From the NCBI GenBank assembly GCA_944548615.1, contig OX155979.1, positions 12,143,766-12,207,765 of the forward strand: a stretch of 64,000 nt of DNA, in the 5' to 3' direction. A program made the position numbers and the translations under genes. This stretch comes from Micropterix aruncella (taxonomy: Eukaryota > Arthropoda > Insecta > Lepidoptera > Micropterigidae). Of the stretch, positions 46,701-58,700 are shown piece by piece. The number at the start of each line of letters is the position of its first letter. Positions within the stretch are counted from its first letter, which is position 1. A model generated the notes under the pieces. That model saw nothing but the letters and a program-made list of their open reading frames with translations. It was not told the DNA's origin and did not search any database.

Positions 46701-49700
46701 TACTTAATTACCTACATTGTAATACCTTTTAATGACCTGTGTACGGTTATCCAGTATAACATGTTGACAGAATTTAGAAATGTTCAGATGCATTTAGTAT
46801 TTGGGCGTAGATTGTCAAATTTGAATCTTGAAGTCGCTCTAAATATTGTCATTAAAAACCATGGATAATTCTAAGCTTGAATTTATCTAAAGTACCAGAG
46901 GGAAGCCACTTGCCTTGTACGAGGCTACTGGTATAAAAAAAATCAAATGGTAAAAAAAAACAGTAACATACACTGGGTTTGCTCAAAAGATAAGTCTTAG
47001 AAGTGTAAAGGAGCTATGGTGGCCAATAACGGTATCATTCAACAGTCAGTTCGAAAATTTAAGAGAGGGCCGCAAATGTACGGGGCCGCAACTGTCCCGA
47101 GACGGCTCCGTGGGTCCAACGGACTGAGTCCTTCACAGAACTTCTGCGGCAGAAGCTTCTTTTCACAGGCGACAATGTAGGTACTATTAGTTATCGTTTT
47201 CATGATATAACAATTATGATTATGACAAAATCTTCAAAAAAATCCGTAAGGCTAAAATCCGAAAATAATTGACGACTTCTAGCGACTTTTTCTAGTGCGG
47301 AAATGTCACATCTAGCGAATTTTGGGTGAAAACTCAGCGACATATGGTCGAGAACTGGAAACACTTGTTCCTACAAAAATAATATAGTCAACTTTGAGAA
47401 GGGACAGTTGTCGAATTGTATCCTTTCGCGAGCTCTTGAAATTAATAATTTTTTTATCGAACGAAATTCTCAGCAAAACTGTCAGTATGAGCGAGCGAAT
47501 TGAGAAAAACCACAGCAATAATTATTCTTATATCTTCCTGATTTCAACTAAATATATAAACTTTTTAAAATCTCAAGCTCTGCCATATTAGGAAGAATTT
47601 TCAGCAATATATTTTTTTATGAAATGGCAACATTAGAAAGTGACATTTGTCAATTGTATTCTTTGTGTGCCCCGTGTCACTGCAGTTGAAAATATTTTCT
47701 TCTAAATACATTATTGAATCACAGTTCATAATTAATAAAATCGCCTTCAAAACGGAGTTGGATTCTGCCGGTTCGGATATGATTATTGCTGATAGACATT
47801 GCTGCAAGGCAATAAGCTCGCCTTTTTTATTTAAAATAAAGTTTTTTATTATTATATTTTTTTTTTATTCCTCTGGGCGATTTCATACCGCATGAGGGGG
47901 GAATGTGGTAGAATTCTATGAAAGTGAGACTCGTGTCATAAAGTCAGAACCAGCCGACCAAACCGAATCCGAAGGAGGTATATATTTTTATAGAAATGTA
48001 TTTTTACCGCATATGGCACCATTGAAAAGTGACAGCTGTCAACACGAAGCGCTCAAATTAATGGTCTCGGAGCTACCGATTTTTCGGTATTTCTACCGAT
48101 ATGGCGCCTGTCCTACCGAAATTCGAAATGGAACCATTTTTCTACGATTTTTGTCAAAACATGCAAGCAAATAACTGCACGGATTCCATTGAAAAAAAAA
48201 ATGACTGCTGCTATGGCTAAAAATGTTGTTACTATCCTGAAGATTGTAAAAAATAATTATATTCAGGTAGTGGATTTCATTGGTTGTACTAACTTATACT
48301 TAGTAGTTATTGTTAATTCGTTTTCATTATGATTTGTTCATATAAATAATGTGCTTCATTTTTATGATCCATGCCCAACTAACTGTTATTTAAAGTTTTA
48401 TTAATGTTAAATAATTCCTGATGTTTAATAAAGAGGATTCCTGATGTTTAATAATAATTTTTAATAATTCCTGATATCTAACAATGTTTAATAAAGAGAT
48501 TTGATTGAATATTGTTTATTTTTAAGCTATTGCATAGCTTTTATCGCGGGCCTAGGCCAGCGCGGCGACCGAATGAAGAAATTTCTTAACGAAAATTAAT
48601 GATTTTAAAATGATAATTACGCCTAAACGAGTACTGCTTACGATTCGAAAAAAAAATATGTTAAACAAGAACACTTTCCTAATATTCTTAGTTTTGAATA
48701 TTTTAGATTTTGTTTATATTACATACCGTAATTAATTTATGAAATTAGGTCTAACCGAACACAAAAACGACTACTACGCAAATACTATCTGGCGTATTAT
48801 TATGAAACCTGCACCATTTTAAAGATAATTTAATTATCTATCTGTTTATCTACGATTTTTTTTGAATAATCCGTTTTTTGCTTTATTTGCTTTATCGAAT
48901 AAAAAAATCGTGCGCGGCGCTCTATCGGAAGACGTTCAAATTATTCCAAATCATTTGCTACCGCAGCCGCAAATGATTCGGAATAATTTCAACGTTTTCC
49001 GATAGAGCGCAGTTATCTGATATCAGAAAAAATAAAATAAATAAATAATTATAATTGCATAAGTTGTTAAAAATGCTATGCAATAGCTTTACCGCGGCAG
49101 TCCCCGAGTGCCTTACGTATTTTTATATATATATACCGATTTTTGGCCCAAATATACCGATTTTACATGGCAACGCTACCGATTTTTCATTTTGACGTTC
49201 GAGACGGGTCCCATCAAACTTGCAGAAGGCAAATTTGCAGACGGCAATCTTGCAGACGGCATTCTTGCAGGCGGCAGTTTTGCAGAAGGCAATCTTGCAG
49301 AAGGCAGTTTTGCAAATGTCAAAATGACCTAACCTAACCTAACAGAAAAACTTAAAACATTTTTTTAATGTTTAGTTTGATGTATAAAAGTCATCCACTA
49401 CAAGGATGCCGGTAATTAATGTCACTTCGATTTTAGGGAAAGAAAAACCTAAACTAACCTAACCTAACAGAAAAACTTAAAAACTGTACTGAAGGTTGCC
49501 GCCTGCAAGGTTGCTTCCTGCAAGGTTGCCTCCTGCAAATCTGCCCTCAACAAATTAGGAACTGTCAAAAGTGACATTTGTGCAAAATTGCCGCATGCAA
49601 AACTGGCGCCCCCCTTCGAGACCACTGGCTCAAATATTCATTTGTCACTCACTGCGGCTACACTCGTTTTGCTTTCATAAATTATTGAGACTAAAGTATT

Positions 49701-52700
49701 TTGTTGCTAAAACTGTAAGTTTATTCATATGTATTGATGAGTTGGAAAATTATGGATGATTACGGCAACGTGAACGCCAAGATAGAACAAAATGTCTTTA
49801 TTAAAACGGAGGAACTTTCCGGCGATTCGGATTCGATTATTCCTCCGGGCGATTTCATACCGGATGAGGGAGGGAATGTGGTCGAATTCTACGAAAGTGT
49901 GACTCGTGTCATAAACCCAGAATTAGCCAATCAAAACAGAACAGAAAGTGGAACGTATATTGGTGGGAGTGGAACTGGTGAACGCATCAAATCGCATGTT
50001 TGCCCGGAGTGCCACAAGGCGTTTTCTTGTAAGAGTCACGTAAATGAGCACATCACTGGCGTTCATTCGAAATTAAAGAATTTTTCGTGTGTGGAATGCG
50101 ACCGTGCTTTCACGAAAGATGCACTTTTAAAGAGACATATTGTTGCCGTTCATAGAAAATTGAAGGCATTTCCATGCGCAGAATGCAAACGACCATTTTC
50201 AGACCAAGGACATTTAAACAGTCACATCGACTCAGTGCATAAAAAGGTGAAGAAATACCCATGTGGCGAATGTGACCGCGCTTTCGCAAGGCGTGGAACT
50301 TTAGCGAGGCATTTGGACTCGGTTCATAAGAATTTGAAGAAGTTTACATGTGGAGAATGCAATCGTGCTTTCACTGAAAAAAGAGGATTGAAGGCGCATT
50401 TAGTCGGCGTTCACCAGAAACTGAAAGAATTTGCGTGTGTCGAATGTCACCGCGCGTTTTCATATAACTCCGCCTTAAGGGCTCATTCAATCGCCGTACA
50501 TAGAAAATGTAAGAAGTACTCATGTGGAGAATGTGACCGAGCGTTTTCAACGAAAGGGAACTTGAAGAACCATTTATACGTCGTCCATAGCACAAAACCG
50601 AACAGATTCGAATGTAGCGAATGCTCTCATTCATTTTCAAGACAAGGCGATCTAAAAATCCATTTAGATAGAATTCACAGAAAATTGAAGAAATTCCCGT
50701 GTAAAGAATGCGGTCATACTTTCACACATCAAAGCAGCTTGAAAGTCCATATAGACGCGGTCCATAGAAAAATGAAGAAATATGCTTGCGAGAAATGTAG
50801 TCGCGCATTTTTCTGGAAACGGTCGTTGACATCGCACTTGGATGTTATTCATGGGAAACTGAAGAATTATTTATGTGGGGAGTGCGACCGTGCCTTTGGA
50901 GATCGATCGAGCCTAAGCAAACATTTAAAGAGAATACATCATAACAAAGAACCATAGCATATTAGAATAGAGCGCGGGAGTGCAAAGGTGAACTGTGGGT
51001 GAATACGTTAGCGGAATATAAAAAGAGAGCTGCATATGACACTTTCTCTAACCTTGTCTAGTTGCGTCCGCGCGTTATCCACAGCATAGTAGACTTATGG
51101 CGTCGAAGCGTTGCCATAGTGATATATTTACGTGTGTGCCATGCATGCGCGACTAAACAAGGACAGCGCGAATGTCATGCTGCTGTCTCTTTATATTCCG
51201 CTAACAATTTCTCAGGCTGGTCGCGCGGTCTAGTCTTTGCAAAGAACAGACTTAGAAATGAATAATCTTCTCTTATGTTAACTTAATAGATGGCGTTCTA
51301 GACACTCCTATACGGTATCCAATTATAAAATAATAATATGATAAAACATTTTTTAAATCATAGCTCTCTTAAATCATAGTAGCTCTTAAGCTGGGCATTG
51401 ACGGTCAGTTTTTCGCGTCAGTTGAACTGGCGTGCATCCAAAATTTGATCGTGGATGTCGAATCGTCACTCCAGAGGGTGACGTCACGAAGAAACGCAAT
51501 CGAGCCCATTCACTACTCAAAAGTAACTCCACGCCGGTTATACGCCGAAACGCTGCCGCCGCCGATGATTTCGTAGACAAACGCCGCCTATCTTGAGAGA
51601 GTTACCTAGTATAGCTACCTAGTATAGGTACCTAGTATAGCAGAGGTACCTAAAATAGCTAGTACCTATCTTGAGAGATGTTCTTCAATTTGAGCCATGG
51701 CCGTTACTCCAGCGATAAACAGCCCCTGACTCACTCCAATTTCCCTCCGCCAGTATGATAACGTCCGCAGCGCCGCCTCACTTCATTATAAGGAAATTGT
51801 TCCTATTCCGTCACCCCGTCACTGACGACGCGCCACGAATATTTTCCGTGGCTACCATAATCCAACTGGCGCGTCGCGCCAAACTGACCGTGAGTGCGCA
51901 ATCGGCAATCCAACGCGTCAGTTCGCTCTCACGGACCGCGGTGACAGCGCGTGCTGCGTTTTTGTTTTTGTCATGGCGGTGTCGTCGTCGTCATCATGGC
52001 ATGGCGGTGTCGGACTTGTCATAATGATAGATTTCATCAAAAAATATAGAAAATCAGAATGTTTATGGAAAATAACCGACAAAAATTCAAAAATAAACAG
52101 TATCGACTAAAAACTTAGAAGATTTTATTTAGATTCCATTAATTTAATAAAAGACTCGATCATACCTAGCCTATCTCCTACTTCTTAAATTTCACTAACT
52201 GCCATCCTAATGTACTGTATTATATGATTACTATATTATAACAGACTATTGTATTATATCATATTATGTATAATAAATATTACTATCCAATTACTCATAC
52301 TTCTATTTTGCTCTGTCCAAATAACCTTATTAATAACTTATTTAATTATTAATTTTCTTAACCTTATATTATTATTAGCTTTATTATATTATTTTCTACT
52401 ATCAACGTGTTCATGTTATTTCTGTTAATTTGTAATGCAAGCATTGCAAACTGTGCATAGGATAGTAAATTTGTTTGGTTTGTATATGTATTTAAAATAC
52501 TAGTATTATACATTTATTATCTGTAAGTTTGCTATAAAATAAAATAAAACAAACAGTAGCCGTAGTAACAAGGAATGTTTCTTTTTCGGAATCGGAATCC
52601 ATTTTTATTCGTGGATGTCCGCAAAGAGACACGTTTTTCATGCGGCCGGGCCGGTCGAAAACTGAAGAGCCGGAGTGACGCCAGTCAATAGGCAAATCTA

Positions 52701-55700
52701 GTTGGCATAAAACCATTTGGAGTGACGCCACAGTTTTACGTCTAGACTGACGCGAAAAACTGACCGTCAATGCCCAGCTTTATTCGTTTCAATAATAATT
52801 AGGCGCTTTACGTTCAAATACGCTAATAGAAAGCATTCTAATATCTACTTATTATTTCTGTGATGTAAAAATGCGATAGATGGCACTAATAATTGAATGC
52901 TATTAAAATTATCATTGGTTAAATTATTGGGTTTTTATAATCCATCAGTCCTTTATAAAAAAACATCCATTATCAATATTATTATAGATGTCTAAATAAA
53001 TTTCTATTCGTTTAGTGGTACATTCTAGCCGTTACGAGAAGAAATCAATTCGACGGGAGAGGGGGGATAATATTTGTATGTGGCAACACTAATCCCTATG
53101 ACATGATTTTCTCATTTTCTTCCAGCCAAGAAATTGTGTTCATTTTGTTATTAACCCTTCAGGCCTCGGCCCCTCAGCCGATTAACAAGTTGATGACCCA
53201 AAAAATTTTAGTAAAAATTAGTAAAAAAAATCGGTTGCCTGTAAAGTCGGTTTACTGACGATAGTTGAACGTGACAACGTCATAAGAAAATACTGATGGA
53301 ATGGTTGCATTTGAAGCAGTTTCATTTAAGATTCTGATATTGTTTATTACAAACACCCAAAAATATATGCTTTTATACTCACCGATTTGACTACAACATG
53401 TAAATGTATTGTATAGCAGTATAATTGTATAATTGTTTATTGTTTAAAGTTTATTGTTTTTTTTAATTTGAAAGTTTGAAATCTCAAACTGTTAAATAAT
53501 GGTTTAAGAAGCGTTTGAGCATGCTGCGCCATCTAGCGGTAGGTAATACGTCGTAAATAAACAATATCAGCGACATTTTACCAACCGCTAGATAGCGCAT
53601 CGTAATGATAGCTTTTCATACTTTTTTTTTTTTTGTATTACTTTTCATACTTTTTTTTAATAAAAGCTGCTTACTTCGTTGCACTTCGTTGTACCCACAA
53701 GAAAATTATCCGTTCAGTAATAACATTCCGTATATCAAGAATACATATAAAATTATGTCAAGAATTTAAATCAATCTAGTGATTTTCATTCGTACTATTT
53801 TAGACTGAGGTTAGTAAATAATTATTGTCGCAACCGGTAGATGGCAGCATTTATATTGAATAATAAATATAATAAATGGAACGCCTCAGAGCGAGGTAAC
53901 GCCGCATGAGTCATGTTTTTTCGTGCGTGCAGCAGGCTCCATCGATTTATAAGACGTTGTCACGTCAAAAATGCGATAAAAACTAACAAAACTATTCAAG
54001 ACGGAGCTAGAGAAGTCGTTTTCAGTTTCTCAAAATGTACTTCTAGTTACATTTAGAGGTTATGTTTTGTTTGATAGTTAAACCTATTAAAGTTTAGATA
54101 TAGTCAAATTGCCTTTACCTAACTGTCTCAACCGTAGTCAAAATTATTGATTATTTAACGGAGGTACGACTAACGTTTCTTCTTTTTTCTTGCTCACAAT
54201 CATTCAAACGTCGATGTTACGTGATAGAATGAGTAAAGGAGCAAAAACACTAGTCTTCTTCTTCTTCTTCTTCTTTATTTTTGGCAATCCACCCAATGAG
54301 GGTGATTTCTGCCAGGTGGTTATTATTTTTTTTAATTTGGGAACTTTATTGTTAGTAGGACAGCACTGAAACAAACAGACGCAAAACATACAATAAAGGA
54401 AACAGTAGGAACTAGTATATTATGGAATGGAATAATGTTACTAAAGGGAAATGTGGTTGAGGGAGATAAATTTACAGAGGATTTTGAGGACTTTTGGAGA
54501 GTTAAGGGAGAGGAGATGGTCCACACACAGTGGGAGTTGAATTTTGAGGGCTATAAGGTCCGAGACGAAATTAGGATAGTTGTTGTTAAATGGGCAGTTA
54601 AAAAAGAGGTGGTCAGCAGTGCAGACTGCATGACCGCAATCGTATTGGGGGGACTGGAGGACGTGTATCCTATAGAGGTGAGCGGGGGTGCAGCTGTGGC
54701 CAATACGCAGTCTGCAAATGACTGCTATTTCCTTGCGGCTAAGTGGCTGATGATGGAACCATGGCTTAGGTCGGATCCCCGGCTGCAAGGTGGAGTACCT
54801 TTGCGCCTTGATTTTGGATGACAGACGCCACCACTGTGTCCATTTGTGGGATAACTGGGAATCAAGGGTGGGGAAGAGATCAGAGGGGGGTAGGCGAATG
54901 CCGCCCGCAGCGCCTAGCGTACGGGCCGCATTCGCCAGCTCGTCCGCCCTCTCATTTCCCCTAATACCTGTGTGTCCTGGGATCCAACAGAGGATCACCC
55001 GAAAGTCGGCTGACTCCAAATTAAAGCATTTTAAACGTAGAAACACTAGTCCGAGTTCAATACACCTCTTGAGAGACGGTACTCAAAGGGCAATCATATT
55101 ATCGGACGCGTCCGTAAGCCGCGGCTTATGAACGCGACTGAACAGTATGCACAGTCGTTTGGGACGCGGCTTGCCAGATCTCTATTGGACCTCCGAAGCC
55201 TCAAGGCATTGAATGCTCAAGGTCACGTCCGTGACTGACGTCCGATAATGTGCACGGCTCAATAGAAATTCATTACACAGATAACCTTTCAGTCGCGTCC
55301 ATCAGCCGCGGCTTATGGACGCGTCCTTCTTCTTCTTCTTTTATGATTTGATGGCTCCACCCAAAGAGGGTGATTTCTGCCAAGTGTGCCGTTGAAATAG
55401 GAGGAAACTTATTTATGTTAGTGGACGTCACTGAAACAATTAAGACATCACTCCGTCGGGAACACAAAATCGAATAATAATATAATGAAATACATAATAT
55501 ACGTTTAACACAAAAACTCCATAGAGCAACATTCATTAATTATTATTAAAGGGACATACTGTTGAGTTTAATAAATTTACAGATGATTTTGTAGACATTG
55601 GGGGAGTTGAGAGATAATAAAAAGTTCAATACTAATAGGGAGTTGAATTTTGAGATTTAAGAGGTCCGAAATGAAGTTAGGATAGTTATTAACAATGGGA

Positions 55701-58700
55701 CAATTAAAGAAGAGATGGTCCAGAGTGCTAAACGCATGACCGCAGTCGCACTGGGGAGAAGGGAGGACATGTATTCGGTTGAGGTGAGCGGGAGTGCAGC
55801 AATGACCGATGCGCATCCTGCAGAGGGTGGAGATTTCCGTACGGGTGAAAGGTAGGTGGTGGAACCAGGGTTTGGTCTTTATTTCTGTTTGGATTTGAGA
55901 GTATCTCTTACCTTTGACCAATGAGGACTCTTGCCACCTCCGGGCCCATTTGTTAGTGAGCTTTTTATCTATAGCAGGGAAGAGGTCCGAGAGTGGTAGG
56001 CGGCACTTGGCAGCACCACCGAAAGTTCTGGCAGCGATCGCAAGCTCGTCCGCCCTCCCGTTACTTCTTATCCCCTTGTGACCAGGTATCCAGCAGAGAA
56101 TCACACGAAAACCAGTCGTCTCCAGACTACAATATCTCTGTCGAATTTCGTTCTCAATGTGATGGCTTGTTGTTGAGAAAAGGGAATCCAAGTTTTTGGA
56201 TAAGACTTAACGAGTCGGCATGGGACGCGTCCGATAATATGTTGCACCTTGAGATGATTTAGTATTACCATTCTCACATTACTGTGTTGCAATTTAAATA
56301 TTTATTCCCAAAACGTAGGGTCTACTTTTTATGGCCAGACTGCAATGCTATCAGTGCCACTCGCACATTCAGTACCGTCTCCTAAGAGGCGCATTGTTAC
56401 GAACTTTAGTTGCGCCTCCGTTAAATAATCATTGATTGCGACTGCGACTGAGATAATTAGATATCAACAATTTGTGGTTTAACTATACGAAATGTCAATC
56501 GAAATATAACCTTAAAATGTACCTAGAAATACATTTTAAGACACTTAAAACGACTTATCTAGCTCCGCTTTAAATAGTTTTCTTTATTTGTAACGCAAAT
56601 GAATTTGCATAACGAGAATTAATGACAAAATGTACGCAATTTCATGAACTGAACCATAAGGGTCAGTGCTGCCACATCAAAATATTTCTACCTTAGGTCG
56701 AATTGATTTCTACTCCTAATGGTCAGACTATAAGTATACCATTTATTTTGACTACACGGTTTGAATTTTTAGAGGTTTCAAATAGCACAGTTACCTAGAA
56801 TAAAGCAACGGGATGTTATAATCTAATAATAATAATAACAAACTCTTTATTTGCACTTAATTGTTATACAAAAAGGCCAGCTTATTGCCTAATGGCAATG
56901 TCTTACAACTAACCTAAACACAGTGGTACATGCGCGCATTGTGAAAATAAAGATTATTTCATAATATACAGACAGTCTGCATAACATACAGACAACTGGA
57001 AGAATTTAAAACTAATAACTAATAATGCCCGAGGAGAGGAATTAGGGAGAGGAAGAGGAGAGAAAGGGAAGCACTGGTTACTTCTTAGAAAGGTAGTATT
57101 CCTTAAGGTGAGTCTTAAACGATGGTAAAGAAGGCGAGTTTCGTATGTTTGCTGCGAGATCGTTCCAGAGTCTTGCACCATGGGCACAGAAAGAATAGGA
57201 ATATAAATCACTATTATGACTCGGAATTTTTAGTAAACTGTCAGAGGCTGACCGAAGTACGAGACCGTGGTAACTTAGTGGTTCAAAAAGCTCGTGGAGA
57301 TAGGATAGTGTTAATTGGGAGAGTACACGATATAGGAGAGCAAGTATATGAACATTTCTTCTCTAATCTACTTACCAGGTACTTCAAGGAGGCCCGTATC
57401 TACCATCCATAGTCTGTCGCAGGAATCTACACGAGTTCTATACACGGAGACTAAGGGTCTATCCATCTCTGCGTTGCTTCTTCCAAGAAAAGTGTTCGCT
57501 TTTAGGCTTGGATACGGTCTTAATCCCGGCGATTTGGTTAAAGTATCTTCTCTGAGGCTCAAGTAATTAAGAGTTGAAGGTATGCCTGCAAAAACACATT
57601 CCATAGAGAATATAATTTCCTCTGCTATACAGCAGCTGGGTGTTTTCTCCTGGATATTTAAGGTGGAGCCTGGTTTAGAGTTTAGACGGCAAAAAATAAC
57701 ATGTATTACACGTTTTTTTTAACTAACATGAATCATGAATCGTTCACCTCTGGAATAGCTGATAGTCTCAGATTTCTCTAAGTGTGAAAAACCTACTATT
57801 TTTTATTAAATAAAACTTTAAACGCGTTTTTCTCAAAACCATATTTTTCAGTTTCGCGCCGGCGAATAAAAAACGTCTTCACGAATCGAGTTTAAAAAAA
57901 ACAAACATAGATTAATAAATACTCTTCTATATCACAGAAAAAACATTAAAAAAAATAGAAAAAACATTTTACAATTTTTTTGTTTAGGTCAAATCTTGCA
58001 AGCAGAATTAGAACCACTTACCATATGAAGTTCAAATTCGCCAGCCTTTACCTGCACGTAACGCTAACCAAAGGCGTTCGTCAAGACGTACCCCTCTGCC
58101 CACATTCCTCTCACCCTCTTCCCGCATTGCCCTGTAGCTCGAGAGTAAAGCTATTCTTTGGTATACTTTGTCGATACTGCCAATATAATGCGAATGAAAC
58201 ACTTACCGTATCTTCTTCTGGGTACGGTAACGAATAATTTATCATTCCAACGATCTACACCCATTGGTACGTTGTTGTACTGAATAAAGAACTTATTTTC
58301 ATCGTTGTCAGCAGGTCCTGTGAAAATAAAATAGGTATTTCGTCGAAAATGAGTTATATGCCGCTGCAATCATCGGCATTTTACTTTTCTTAACCCCACA
58401 AATGACTGGCGATTAGCTCGGGTTTGCCTACGGCAAAATGTACATAAATTTATATTTACATTTACATTTACATTTACATAGAGCGGGGTTTACTATAGAG
58501 CTATAGCATTACTATAGAGCGGATTACTATAAAGCGGCCCACATTTACATTTATATTTACATTTATATAAATTTATATACATTTTGTATACATTTTGCCA
58601 AGGCATCCATTATTGGACGCCTCACATTTGAGGGGAGTCTTGTGAACGCGCTGATTTTTTCGGGATGTAGACGGAAGTATCCCTTTTTAACGCCTCGTGA

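Noticed and set aside
47990..48180. Plus-strand frame 47905-48174 as a functional protein
   Set aside because: The first part is the broken zinc-finger leader; the rest is unrelated sequence read through after the break.
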